Positions 22,215 through 33,194 of a stretch of 64,000 nucleotides of DNA are shown here, piece after piece. A program made the position numbers and the translations under genes. The notes under the pieces were generated by a model. The model was not told the DNA's origin. It did not search any database and worked only from the letters and a program-made list of their open reading frames with translations. Location: NCBI GenBank assembly GCA_033807775.1, contig CM066320.1, positions 185,488,784 to 185,552,783 on the forward strand. The letters run 5' to 3'. Within the stretch, counting starts at the first letter, position 1. Every line of letters starts with the position of its first letter. The stretch is from Saussurea involucrata. Taxonomy: Eukaryota; Streptophyta; Magnoliopsida; Asterales; Asteraceae.

Positions 22215-24632
22215 ATGGCCACCAACACAAACACAAATTATATAGACAATGGTTCTCTTGCTAAACCCCCTAGATTTTCCAAAGATAACTTCAACTTATG
22301 GAAAAATAGGATGACACTTTTCTTAGAAGGTGTAGACCCTACTATGCCTTACTATCTAGGAAATGGTCCATTCATCCCTGTAAGAATTGATGCTGCTGTT
22401 CCGGCCGCTGAGAATAGACCTGCTATTCCAGAAAGGCTGGTACCAAAGGAAATCTTTCAATGGACTGACGAAGATAAGAAGAAAGTGGCTATAGATACAA
22501 AAGCCAGATCCATACTATCCATGGCTCTTCCTGACGAAGTCTACCATTCCGTCATGAACCTGAAAACATCAAAGGCCATGTGGGACACAATATGTGTTCA
22601 GTATGAAGGAACGTCTGAAGTCCAGGATTCAAGAAAGATCAACCTGGTAAGACAATACGAAAGCTTCATTTCTGGTAAGAATGAATCTCTCTCTGAAGTT
22701 CACCAACGTTTTAATTGTTTAATTATAGATCTGAAAACTGTTGGTAAGGAATATTCTAACTTTGAAGTGCTGACAAAGTTTCTAGAATGTTTACCTGAAA
22801 GCTGGGACAATTATTCTATGTGTCTCAAGCTATCAAAGGATCTAAAATCAATGACCCTTTCAACCTTATATGGCACGTTGCTGAATCATGAGCAATCGAG
22901 CCATCTTAAGAAGAATCTTGTAAAAGATTCCAAAAGCACCCCCGTTGCTTTAATCTCAGAGGAACCTTCTATTCAGCGACCCTCGGTCACTATCACTGAG
23001 TTAGAAAGCAACTCTGAAAGGTCATCAGATTCTGATTATTCAGATAATGATGAATCTTTGGCTCTCCTAACTAAGAAGTTCAGGAGATTTACCAAAAATA
23101 AAATGTTTAGAAAGAACAAACCTCTTTCCATAACTGACAAGCCTAGATCATCAGCGTTTGTTGATAAGGCTACTGCTACTTGTTTTAACTGCGAAAAGAC
23201 AAGACATTTCGCTAACGAGTGCAGGTCAAAGAAAGTTTCTAGACCCTCAGCTTTTACAAAGAAACCCTTTGCTCCAAGAAATAAAGATGACAAATACTCA
23301 AAGCTGAAAGAAAAATATGCAAAGCTGAAAAGCTTTAAGAAGAAGAATAAAGGCCTGATGGCTGACTATGATTGGGCTGCTTCTGATGAAGAAGCATCAT
23401 CATCTGACTCTGAAGATGATGAAGCAAATCTATGTCTTATGGCCAAGATTGAAGAAGAGGAAGAAAGTTCAGACATTCCCTCCACTTCAACATCTGCTAT
23501 TCAGGTATCACCTTCTTTCTTTACCAATATTGCAAATATTGATGAAGCTGATAGTCTCCGTAAGATCGATCTCTTGACTAGAAGCTTATACGAAGCCATG
23601 AACGGCAAAACTGTGGTTGAAAACCAAAATCTTGATCTCGCTGAAAAGCTTAAAAACTGCCACCTTCAAATAGAAAAGCTTTCTAAAATTGAAGAAGATT
23701 TTAAAGATCAAGTATATTTAAATCAGCTAGTAAAAATCGAACGAGCAGAAGCTATCGCTGCATTAAAGGCTGAAAAAGCTACTGTTGAAGGATGGTGTAA
23801 TTCTTCAACAAAGATCACTGAGATAATAAAGTCTCAGATTCCCCTGAGTGATAAACGTGGTTTGGGTTACAAATATGACACTCCAAAACCAACCACTGAG
23901 CGTTCAATGCTTAAATTTGGAACGTTCGTATCCTCAGTCGCTGATACTTCATCTTCTCAGTGCTCCTCGTCCGTTACACCAATCCCTGAGGAAACTCCTA
24001 CCTCCTCAAAAGGCAAGGAGAAAATGGTTTATTCAAAACCTACCTCTGTCTCTTCAGACAAAGGTAAAGGAATTGTTATTTACCAGAATCCTCAGAAGGG
24101 TACCTTAGTACCAAAGCTGAAAGCTTCTAAAGCTTCAGTGGCTCATCCCTCTGGATCAAGGAAGCAAATATCTGGATTTATTCAGCGATCTACTCCTAGA
24201 CTCAGATTGGATGTCCTTGGTAAGAAATCTGAAGAACTAAATGTTCGTCCCATTTCTAAAGCCAATAGTTTACTTGGTGCTGGCACTTCTAATTTGAAAT
24301 TAAAAGCTCAGCATTCAAATGGTCCTAGAACTACTTTTAGTTATAGGAAATGTTATCACTGTGGACTTACCGATCATATTGCTAGTAAGTGCCCCACAAC
24401 CACCAAAGCTGAAAAGATAGCTAAGGTGAAGATTGCCCCCAAGGCAAAGAAGACCAACCCTGGTGCAAATCAGGTCAAGGTGAATTCTACCACTGAGGTT
24501 AAGAAATTAACCAAAGTGAAGAAAGACAAAGCTGAATCTTCAAATGCTGCGAAGACTGCTGAACCTTCCATTCCAACTACTTCCACTGACAAACGTGTAT
24601 ACATGGTTAAGTGGGTACCCAAGAAAAACTAA
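22215..24632 (+). CDS. gag: Gag of element B (805 aa)
   Basis: First ATG after the primer site; intact to TAA 24630-24632. Same domain order as in element A: UBN2-type Gag region, CCHC knuckle CFNCEKTRHFANEC (the Gly before His is Arg here, but all four metal ligands remain), acidic Ser-rich stretch, coiled-coil-prone segment, second knuckle CYHCGLTDHIASKC, and a basic tail ending KWVPKKN. Expected role: particle assembly and genomic RNA binding in the cytoplasm. The last five codons lie inside the intron-like segment 24615-24650. It should still be translatable. Confidence 0.95.
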   Translation: MATNTNTNYIDNGSLAKPPRFSKDNFNLWKNRMTLFLEGVDPTMPYYLGNGPFIPVRIDAAVPAAENRPAIPERLVPKEIFQWTDEDKKKVAIDTKARSILSMALPDEVYHSVMNLKTSKAMWDTICVQYEGTSEVQDSRKINLVRQYESFISGKNESLSEVHQRFNCLIIDLKTVGKEYSNFEVLTKFLECLPESWDNYSMCLKLSKDLKSMTLSTLYGTLLNHEQSSHLKKNLVKDSKSTPVALISEEPSIQRPSVTITELESNSERSSDSDYSDNDESLALLTKKFRRFTKNKMFRKNKPLSITDKPRSSAFVDKATATCFNCEKTRHFANECRSKKVSRPSAFTKKPFAPRNKDDKYSKLKEKYAKLKSFKKKNKGLMADYDWAASDEEASSSDSEDDEANLCLMAKIEEEEESSDIPSTSTSAIQVSPSFFTNIANIDEADSLRKIDLLTRSLYEAMNGKTVVENQNLDLAEKLKNCHLQIEKLSKIEEDFKDQVYLNQLVKIERAEAIAALKAEKATVEGWCNSSTKITEIIKSQIPLSDKRGLGYKYDTPKPTTERSMLKFGTFVSSVADTSSSQCSSSVTPIPEETPTSSKGKEKMVYSKPTSVSSDKGKGIVIYQNPQKGTLVPKLKASKASVAHPSGSRKQISGFIQRSTPRLRLDVLGKKSEELNVRPISKANSLLGAGTSNLKLKAQHSNGPRTTFSYRKCYHCGLTDHIASKCPTTTKAEKIAKVKIAPKAKKTNPGANQVKVNSTTEVKKLTKVKKDKAESSNAAKTAEPSIPTTSTDKRVYMVKWVPKKN

Positions 24633-24650
24633 TCTTCCTTTGTATTGCAG
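24615..24650 (+). other. Gag-pol junction with intron-like signals (element B)
   Basis: TGG|GTACCC, then CTAAT (holding the gag TAA), a pyrimidine-rich run and TTGCAG|GTT. 36 nt, phase 0. If removed, Gag KW joins Pol VKKGIWYLDSG. Read straight through, one TAA separates the frames, so stop-codon readthrough is the alternative. Confidence 0.5.
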
Positions 24651-27600
24651 GTTAAGAAGGGTATCTGGTATCTTGATAGCGGATGCTCTAGACACATGAC
24701 TGGAAAGAAAAGCCTGCTCGCTGAATACAAAGAAGAGAAGGGTCCCTCTGTGACTTTCGGTGGAAATGGAAAAGGACATACCCGAGGGTATGGTGTACTT
24801 TCAAATGGTACAACCTCCTTCAGAAGAGTCGCATATGTTGAATGGCTGAAACATAATCTTCTAAGCATCAGTCAGCTTTGTGACATGGATAACAAAATAA
24901 TCTTTACTAAGGAATCCTGCTTTGTCTCTGACAAAAAGGAGAAGATAGCTCTCAGCGGTTATCGTTTGGAAAATGTTTATGTAATAAACATGGACTCAAC
25001 AACCACTGAGAACTCCTGTTTCTTCTCAAAGGCCTCATCTGATGTCAACTGGCTATGGCATAAGAGGCTATCTCATCTAAATTTCAAGACACTGAACACT
25101 CTTTCTTCAAAAGAGTTAGTCACTGGTCTACCTCAGCATTCATACGCCAAAGAGTCGTTATGTTCAGCGTGTGAAAAAGGGAAGCAGACCAAAGCAGGCT
25201 TTAAGTCAAAACAAGTTTCTTCAGTGTCATCTCCTCTACAACTACTCCATATGGATTTGTTTGGCCCTGTTAACAAACAATCCATCGCTGGAAAGAAATA
25301 TACGCTGGTCATAGTTGATGAATTCTCTCGCTTCACTTGGGTAATGTTTCTCCGTTCTAAGAGTGACACCCCTGAAGAACTCATCAATTTTGTTCGGAAG
25401 ATGGAAACCCTGAACAATCTGACCGTTCGCTCAATAAGGAGTGATCATGGGACTGAATTTAAAAAAAGTTCTCTTGATTCCTTCCTTGAGAGTAAGGGTA
25501 TTTCTCACAACTTTTCTTCAGTGAGAACACCGCAACAAAATGGAGTCGCTGAAAGAAGAAATAGAACAATTATTGAAGTTGCTCGTTCAATGCTCAGCGA
25601 TTCTCACCTGCCTACTCAGTTTTGGGCAGAAGCTGTCAACACTGCTTGTTTTACGCAAAACAGGTCGCTGATAGTTAAAAGATTCAAAAAGACAGCCTAT
25701 GAACTTTTTCATGGGAGAAAGCCTTCAATCAGCTTTCTTCACATCTTTGGATGTCAGTGTTTTATACTGAACAACAGAGATGCTCTTGGAAAGTTTGATC
25801 ATAAGGCTGATGATGGAATCTTTCTTGGATACTCCTCAGTTTCCAAAGCCTTCAGAGTCTTCAATCGAAGAAGGCAAACAGTAGAAGAAACTATTCACGT
25901 CACGTTTGACGAATCCCGTTCAGCGAACTCTAAACCGTCCGCTGATACTGAAGAACTGAATCAATGGATGTTTTCTCATCTTGGTGATTCAGAAGATATT
26001 CCCACTAATGCTCATCCAGTAGAAGATGATAGTCCTATCATTCCAAATATGCAGAACAGTGAAGCTGAAACTTCTTGGGTCTCAGCTGTTCCTATAAACA
26101 CTATACCTAACACTGAACCAAATGTCTCAGACATTCCATCTACTTCTCAGCAATCAGTGAATATAATGACAACTGCATCCATTCCTCTCTTGGCTGATAC
26201 TCCTGACGTCGCTGAAGCTTCATCTTCAGCTACTCCAGTTCAAGTTGAGTCAGCGTCTCACGCTCCGGCTCAGCTATGGACTATAAATCATCCAATTGAT
26301 CAAATTCTTGGTGATCCAAACGCTGGGATTCAGACTCGACGAAGTGCAGGTAATATTTGTTTATTTGTAAATTTTATTTCACTAACTGAACCAAAGAAAG
26401 TAGATGATGCCCTCAAAGATCCAAACTGGGTCAGCGCCATGCAAGAAGAGCTGACTGAATTCGAAAGAAACAAAGTTTGGAAACTTGTTCAGAGACCAAC
26501 TGATAAAACAGTAATAGGCACTAAATGGGTCTATCGAAATAAGTTGGACGAACATGGTACTGTAACCCGCAACAAAGCTCGACTTGTTGCTCAGGGATAC
26601 AGACAAGAGGAAGGTATAGATTATGACGAAACATTTGCTCCAGTAGCAAGACTTGAATCTATTCGTCTATTCTTAGCATATGCTGTACACAAAAACTTCA
26701 AAGTACATCAGATGGATGTCAAGTCAGCGTTTCTAAATGGAAAGCTGAATGAAGAAGTGTATGTGGAACAACCTCCAGGATTCTCAGATTCTAAGGTCCA
26801 GGTTATGTTTATAAATTGGATAAGGCACTTTATGGCTTGAAGCAAGCTCCTCGTGCATGGTATGACACTCTTTCTACTTATCTCCATATTGAAAAATTTG
26901 AGCGAGGTAAGATTGATAAAACTCTATTTTTTAGAAAAGTAAAAGGTCATATCATTTTAGTTCAAATATATGTTGATGACATTATATTTGGTTCTACTAA
27001 CCCTGAGCTTTGTACTCGTTTCGCTGATAGAATGAAAGATGAGTATAAAATAAGCATGATGGGTGAACTAACATATTTCCTTGGTCTTTAGATTAAGCAA
27101 ACTGAGAAAGGAACTTTCATAAATCAGGGAAAATATGTTAAAGATATGTTGAAGAAATTCGACTTAACTGAAAGTTCAGCTATGAAAACCCCTATGGCAC
27201 CACCGCTGACACTTGATAAGGACACTAAGGGTGTTCCTGTCAATGTCACATTGTACCGTGGGATGATCGGCTCTCTATTGTATCTAACAGCTAGCCGACC
27301 CGATATTATGTTTGCAACATGCTTGTGTGCACGATATCAAGCTGAACCTAAGATATCTCATATGAAAGCTGTAAAGCGAATCTTTCGATATCTTAAGGGT
27401 ACAACGAATCTAGGTCTTTGGTATCCCAAAGATTCCGGATTCGATCTAACCGCCTATTCAGATAGTGATTTTGCAGGTTGCAAAATGGATAGGAAAAGCA
27501 CCACAGGAGGATGTCAGCTCCTGGGTGGAAAGCTGGTAAGTTGGACAAGTAAAAAGCAAAATTCAGTGTCCACTTCCACAGCTGGAGCTGAATATGTAGC

Positions 27601-27916
27601 TGCTGGAAGCTGTTGTTCTCAAGTCTTGTGGATGAGAAATCAACTACTAGACTATGATCTTCAGCTCTCCAAAATTCCAATCTATTGCGACAGCACAAGT
27701 GCCATCGCTATAGCAAACAATCCAGTGCTACATTCAAAGACCAAACATATAGAAATCATATATCATTTTATCAGAGATCATGTGATGAATGGTGATATAG
27801 AACTTCATTTTATCCCAACTGATTATCAGTTAGCTGACTTATTTACCAAACCTCTTGATTAGACAAGATTCAACTTTCTCATCAGCGAGCTTGGAATGCT
27901 GAACTTTGAAGGATAA
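24651..27916 (+). pseudogene. pol: Ty1/copia pol of element B, one frameshift and two stops
   Basis: Same domains as element A: protease LDSGCSRHMTG, GAG-pre-integrase, integrase (SDHGTEF; TPQQNGVAERRNRT), RT with YVDDIIFGS, RNase H. Lesions: one base missing near 26795, between the RT start and the YGLKQAPRAW block (frame stops at 26840 and resumes at 26816); TAG at 27089-27091 replacing a Gln codon after YFLGL; TAG at 27860-27862 replacing Glu in KPLDE. Protease and integrase remain open. None of these is shared with element A, whose only seen lesion is in RNase H. An active RT from this copy is unlikely. Confidence 0.94.
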
Positions 27917-28292
27917 AATCTTCAGCGGTTCACATTGATCAGCGAAAGGATAAAATCAACTTATATAACCCATTCTATCATCTTCTCTCTGAATAAACTT
28001 GATTCACTGATATCAAGGTATGTTCTCTCTCTGACAATCGCATGAAAATGCAAGATTTCAAAACAAAATACATCGCTGAAAATCTTTTCCTTAACAGCGA
28101 TATTTTGAAATTTCTTAAAACCTTCACTGAATATTTTCATTCAGTGCTTCATGTTTTCAAAAGTATCTCTGAGTTTTTCAAAACCTCAGAGACAACCAAG
28201 AATATGAAAGGACAGTTGTGACGTCATTGCAACGGATAAAACCCCGACACGTTTTCTCTTCCTGACACACGTTTGCACGTCTCGTTCAAACT

Positions 28293-28377
28293 TCCAATCA
28301 AATGCAAACACGTGTCCGTGTCATGATGAAAATCTTTTCCCGCTCAAGATTTTCTCTTTCTAAAATCTCTATATAAA
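28293..28377 (+). promoter_or_regulatory. Putative internal promoter of the post-pol gene (element B)
   Basis: CCAAT (28293-28297), G-box CACGTG (28309-28314) and TATATAAA (28370-28377) in the order and spacing of a plant polymerase II promoter, about 10 kb from pol's LTR promoter TATA and 520 bp before the next ATG. Conserved in element A. Activity not shown. Confidence 0.5.
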
Positions 28378-28503
28378 CAAATTCCTTGTTTATATTTTTC
28401 TTTTACGCGATCAATCTTCCTCCGCAAGAAAGAATTCACTGTTGCATTTGTGATTTCAAAAACTTCAAAGAACTGTTCATCATCTTCTTCATCAAACATC
28501 AAG

Positions 28504-28893
28504 GTTAATATGTTCTTATTTATTACCAAATGCATATAACTTGTTTCCGATCTTCTCATTGTTTTAACAAGATCAAACAAAAGAACTTCGTAAAATGAAA
28601 TCATTTTCTTTCGTGGTTTTATGAACACAACCATTTCATGGTTGTTCTTCAAGTTTAAATGCAAAATCTTAAACTTGTTCTTCATTCGTTTCCAGAATCT
28701 ATTTCTTCATAGAAAACTGGAAAACAAGAAAATGGGTTTTACATTTCGTTTCAAAAACATGAAAAACCCTAATCTTCATTAAGACATTTGTGTCTGAATG
28801 AAATGGATAAAATTCGAAACATCTTATTGGAAATTCTTTCCACATTAAGATTATTCTTATTTGTTAACATCTTTGGTTGAACTATTAATACAG
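28504..28893 (+). other. Putative leader intron (element B)
   Basis: AAG|GTTAATATG at 28503/28504 and TTAATACAG| at 28893, four bases before the ATG. AT-rich, 390 nt, the usual form of a plant 5' UTR intron. Confidence 0.45.
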
Positions 28894-28897
28894 AGAA

Positions 28898-31800
28898 ATG
28901 GCCTCGTCTGACATTCCTGCTACCGCTGAGAACATCTCCGCTGACTCTGAGGAAGTGGAAATCATCAAGGCTCCTCAGGTTAAGTTCAATCTTGATCAAC
29001 TAGACTGGACTAAGATAAACAACCTTTCTGCGCTTCTCGAGTTTCCTCCTCAAAAGCAAGTCACACATCTGACAGATGCTGTGAATTTCCTGAAGAATTG
29101 CTGCATTTCAACAGCCCTGACCATTTCACCCCCTGCAAGTCAGCTGCTACTATCTCAGTTCTGGTACTCTGCCAGACACTCTCAGCTACCATCCGCCAAA
29201 GATCCCTCCAAAACAGTTGATTGTATCCTCTGCGATACTGACTATGGCACGATAAAGATCACACCTGCCATCATTCGCAAAGCTCTGAACTTTCCCATCG
29301 CTACAAAGGAAAAACCTTTTGTTCCTTTCCCTGACCATAAGAAGATCGCTGACAAAGAAGCTCTTATTGCATTTTTTGATGCAATGGGCTATGTATGGGA
29401 AATGGGCAGAGACAAGAAGCCTGAGAAGAAGCTAACACTGCTGAAGAAATCGAAAATGCCCAGCGAGATGAACTTCATCTTCGCTCACCTTATCAGCTGC
29501 ATGACTGCCAAGACCGGCTCTTCTGATCAAGCCGCTCAACCTCAGCAAGCTATGGGATACGCTCTGCTGAAAGGTCTACACATTGACTGGGCATCTCTCA
29601 TCTATGATGACTTGCTGCAAAGAGTAGACACTGCCGCTGACAGGCCTGCTTGGGTTCCCTACCCCCGTTTCATCAGCGCTATCTTTCAATATGGCCTGAA
29701 GGACAGCTACCCGCAAGAGGGCGATCTAAAACTCTCACAGATTGGCCCTAAGGTACTCGACTTCAAACCTGTTGAAAATGAGGTACGTCTTTCTACCCTC
29801 TTAACTCTTCTCAACCCTTCTTCTTCTACTTCTGTGGCTCCTTCAGCGACAATACCCATCGCTGATACCCTGGCTACAAAATCCTCTCCTTCTAAGAAAA
29901 GGAAACATTCATCTACCCCACTTGATTCTAAAAGGATCAAGAAAACAAAAGAGCAACCCCAGCAATCTCATGCTGAAGACTCCTCAGCTCTTTCTGCAGA
30001 GCTGAAGGAACGTTCAGTGGTACGCTCTGCCACACCTGAACAAGCCATCCCTTTTATCCAAACTTCAGCGTCTCTAAACGCTGAGGTTACAAACTTGGAA
30101 CCTACCCAACCTCCTTCAGTCTCTCAAAAGACTGATGAAGTGATTGTCAGCGAATCCAACGCTGAACTCATAACCCAACCCCCACTCTTATCCTTCGCTC
30201 CTCCCTCCATTCATTTGGTCTCTACTCCAGATCTAACTGGAGCTGCCATCATTCCCTCGAAACATAAAGCTGATTCTCCAGGAATGATGAAGACAGGACC
30301 TGCAGAAAAATCCATGGGTACTTTTGAAGATGACATGGAACTTTACTCAGGAACCCGTGACTTCGATGAATTCACCAATCCTCCTGCAGGTATACAACAA
30401 CCCATAAACACTGTGACTAAACCCCAAACTTCTGAGCTTTCCTCTGTTCACAAGTTTTTACATGTTACAGGTCCTAATTTAGGGGATATCAACGCCTCTA
30501 TGAAGTCCATGGAGACAAAGCTGACAGGTCTCACCACTACTCTCTCCAATAACTCTACAGCTGTAACAAACGCTGGAGAGAATCTGAACAAGCTGACAAC
30601 AGTGGTGGAGAAGAAGGCTTCCACAGATGACATGAAGCAACTTGATAAGACTCTCAGCGACTTCGCCAAGGTGCTCGCTGATATCTACACAGACTACACC
30701 TCTCTCAAAAATTCAGTTTCATCCATGTCCAGCGAGGTAACAACGCTGAAGACATCGGTTGGAACACTAGAGGGAGATATGTCTGCTGTGAAGACAAATG
30801 TCAACACTCTGACGACTGACTTAAGCTCTGTAAAGACTGACGTTGGTTCGATGAAGACTATGATCGAACAGCTGTTGCACAAGGCGAATACTCCTGCTCC
30901 TGCCCCTGTCCCTGAATCTGAACATTTTACAGCGGCGGATCACATTGAGCTCGGGAAGATCAATCCTGCTATTTCTGGCCTTGAAGACAGATTAGCAAAG
31001 ATTGAAGTTTGTGTAGGTCTCTCTGGCCAAGAAGACAGAGAACCTACCAACGCTGAATCTAGCCATTCCTCCCCCAGTCATCATGAAAAAGAGGGGGAGA
31101 AGAGCGCTGAAGACCTCGCCAAGAGCGCTGAAGACCTTTCCCATGATGAATCTATCAGGGGAGAGAAGACGAATACTGAAGAAACCACCGCTGGACCTCA
31201 GGGAGATGAAAACCCTGAGGAAACCGAGAAGCTCGCCTCTATATCTGAGGGGGAGCAACTCGAAGAAGAAGCTGAGAAAACTGAATCCGAAGCAGAAGAT
31301 GATGAAGCCATCGACATCCCTGATGATGAACCATCTTCTTCTCCAAAGAATGATGATGATGATGACGATGACTTCTTTATCGTCAAACCTGCTCCAAAGA
31401 TCAAAGCTCTTAAGGGAATCTCGATAAATGAACCTTCAGGGGAGCGGACAAAGACAAAGCCCTCAGCATCTGGAGCTGAGAAAGGCAAAGGCAAAAGCGT
31501 CGCTGAAGATGACAATCTGATGATCTTGCTTGAAAAGCCGGTTTGTCAGGTACACTAATCATCTCTCACTCTATCCCTCCTCTATCATACACTATCAGTT
31601 CTACTACCCAAGCCTATACACTTGAACCAATTCTCTATCTGATTCTACCCAAGTTCTTACTTGTAAGATCGCTGTGTTTCAGCTAGTCCTCTCCCCTGTT
31701 TGAGGATATCGCTGAAGGCTCCACAACTGCGACTTCACCAATAATACCAGTTGCTGCTGAAGAAATAATCCCAGTCTTAGATTTAATCTCTGAGACTGAT

Positions 31801-32922
31801 GAACCAGAAGAACAGCTACTCTCGCACAGAGGCAGACCTTCCTTAGCTCCTCAAAAGCTAAGTGAAGAGGATCAGAAAAGAAGAGAGGAAATAATAAAGC
31901 GATTCGAGGATCAACGAATCATTCTAAGGCGTGATCAACTTCCTTCAGTTCCTCCAAAGTTCAGAATTTCCAAAGCTGAATACCAGGAACACCTCAGAGC
32001 TGAACGCCTACTCGTTGAAAGAAAGGAAGCTGAAGAAAAAGACAGAGAATACGCCATCAAACTTACTCAACGATCAATAAAAGACCCCAAGCTGAAAAGA
32101 GTTCCCATTGATGTTCAACGTCAGCTATGGGATGATGCTCAAAAGATCGTTAGAGAAAAGACTAAGGTCTCTGATACGACTTTGGAATGGGCTAAACAAA
32201 TGCTGACCTATCGATCTAGACCATCCAAAATCGTCAAGGCAAACATCAGAGGAAGATTGTACGCTGAAGTTCCTGTTGTTGAAGTGGACGTCTACAGAGA
32301 TGACGAAACCAAGCAAACTTTCTATGCTACCACCTTAGAAAAGTTTGGTCTCTCTGAATGGTTAGAAACAAAATTAGCCATTCAGGGATCGCGCTCAAAG
32401 TTCAAAAGCCATGTCGAGAAGATCTTAAACAAACAGATCGACCTGCTTTCATCTGCTGTGGATATTCCTCCTACTCTTCCTCAACCAAGAAAAGTCCCTG
32501 ATAAGAAAAAGAAAGCCTCTAGTTCAGGTCCTCATATTCGGAATGAAACGGGCATTGGTTTCTCTCGTGCTGAAATTGTTGGCCCTGATGCCGATCTCTC
32601 AATGCTTGACACCTCTCTACCACCTGGAGAAACATTCATTCCTGGCACAGTTGTAAGTGATCCCTATGGTATATTCTTTTTAGACTACTATGGAAATCAT
32701 CACTTTCAACGTATCTCTGAGCTAGACATCGCTCCCATCGAACAACTCAGAGATCTCGTATACTGGTGTGAAGTCAGACGCAACATCAAAGATAGACACC
32801 TGAAGCCCTTGATTTTTGAAGCAGCTCTGAAGAAAAAGAATCAAGGAGAAGATGTCCCTGACTGGATGATCCCCACATCAAATACCCTTGATGAACTTCT
32901 CATCAAGGAAGAACCTTTATAA
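28898..32922 (+). CDS. Post-pol (envelope-position) gene of element B, two exons predicted, 1289 aa
   Basis: Exon 1 is open from ATG 28898 for 886 codons, ending CQVH stop. I propose splicing at CAG|GTACAC (31549/31550) to TTTGAG|GATATC (31704/31705). That joins two phase-0 frames and adds 405 residues that otherwise lack a good start. Residues 1-300 are globular (LDQLDWTK, LLLSQFWYSARH, IIRKALNFPI); 310-520 are Ser/Thr/Pro-rich; about 530-660 are coiled-coil-like repeats (TLKTSVGTLEGD, VKTNVNTL); 730-880 are acidic. Exon 2 starts charged (REEIIKRFEDQR), then a folded part with FLDYYGNHHFQRISEL. No signal peptide or membrane span, so a structural or cofactor role is as plausible as an envelope. 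A broken relative sits in element D. Confidence 0.75.
31550..31704 (+). other. Putative coding intron in the post-pol gene
   Basis: 155 nt from GTACACTAATC to CTCTCCCCTGTTTGAG, both boundaries at phase 0. An alternative acceptor at 31682 (GTGTTTCAG) would put the second frame out of phase. Confidence 0.5.
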
Positions 32923-33184
32923 GCTGATATGATCACCTTTTTTCTCTATTGTATCAGTTATTCTTCTGTACTTGTAATTTATTTCGCTCGTACTTGTAAT
33001 CTTTCCATTTCTCTTTGTAACCTGATTCAAAGTTTTAAAGAAAGATTTCAGCGAATGTACTTTACTCCATCAGTACTGAAAAGATCCCAGAAAACAGTAA
33101 AAGGGACAAATATTTTATGAGTTCTTTTCATCCTTATGTTTTCATTAAATAGCAATTTTCTTTGTTGCTATGTCATAATCAAAT

Positions 33185-33194
33185 AGGGGGAGAT
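33185..33194 (+). other. Polypurine tract (element B)
   Basis: AGGGGGAGAT immediately before the 3' LTR, the plus-strand primer for reverse transcription. The same AGGGGGAG core occurs as an array in element D. Confidence 0.85.

Noticed and set aside
24615..24650. Treating the 36-nt junction segment as a proven intron
   Set aside because: It is shorter than usual plant introns, and the donor overlaps a conserved Trp-Val codon pair, so it is kept as a hypothesis.
24645..26840. Pol starting at its own initiator at 24645
   Set aside because: The first codon is TTG, not ATG, and it lies inside the junction segment; pol more likely depends on recoding or splicing.
31550..31682. Acceptor at 31682 (GTGTTTCAG) for the post-pol intron
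   Set aside because: It would leave the second frame out of phase; the acceptor at 31704 fits.
28898..32922. Calling the post-pol gene a true viral envelope
   Set aside because: No signal peptide, membrane span or glycoprotein-like layout is visible; only its position is envelope-like.
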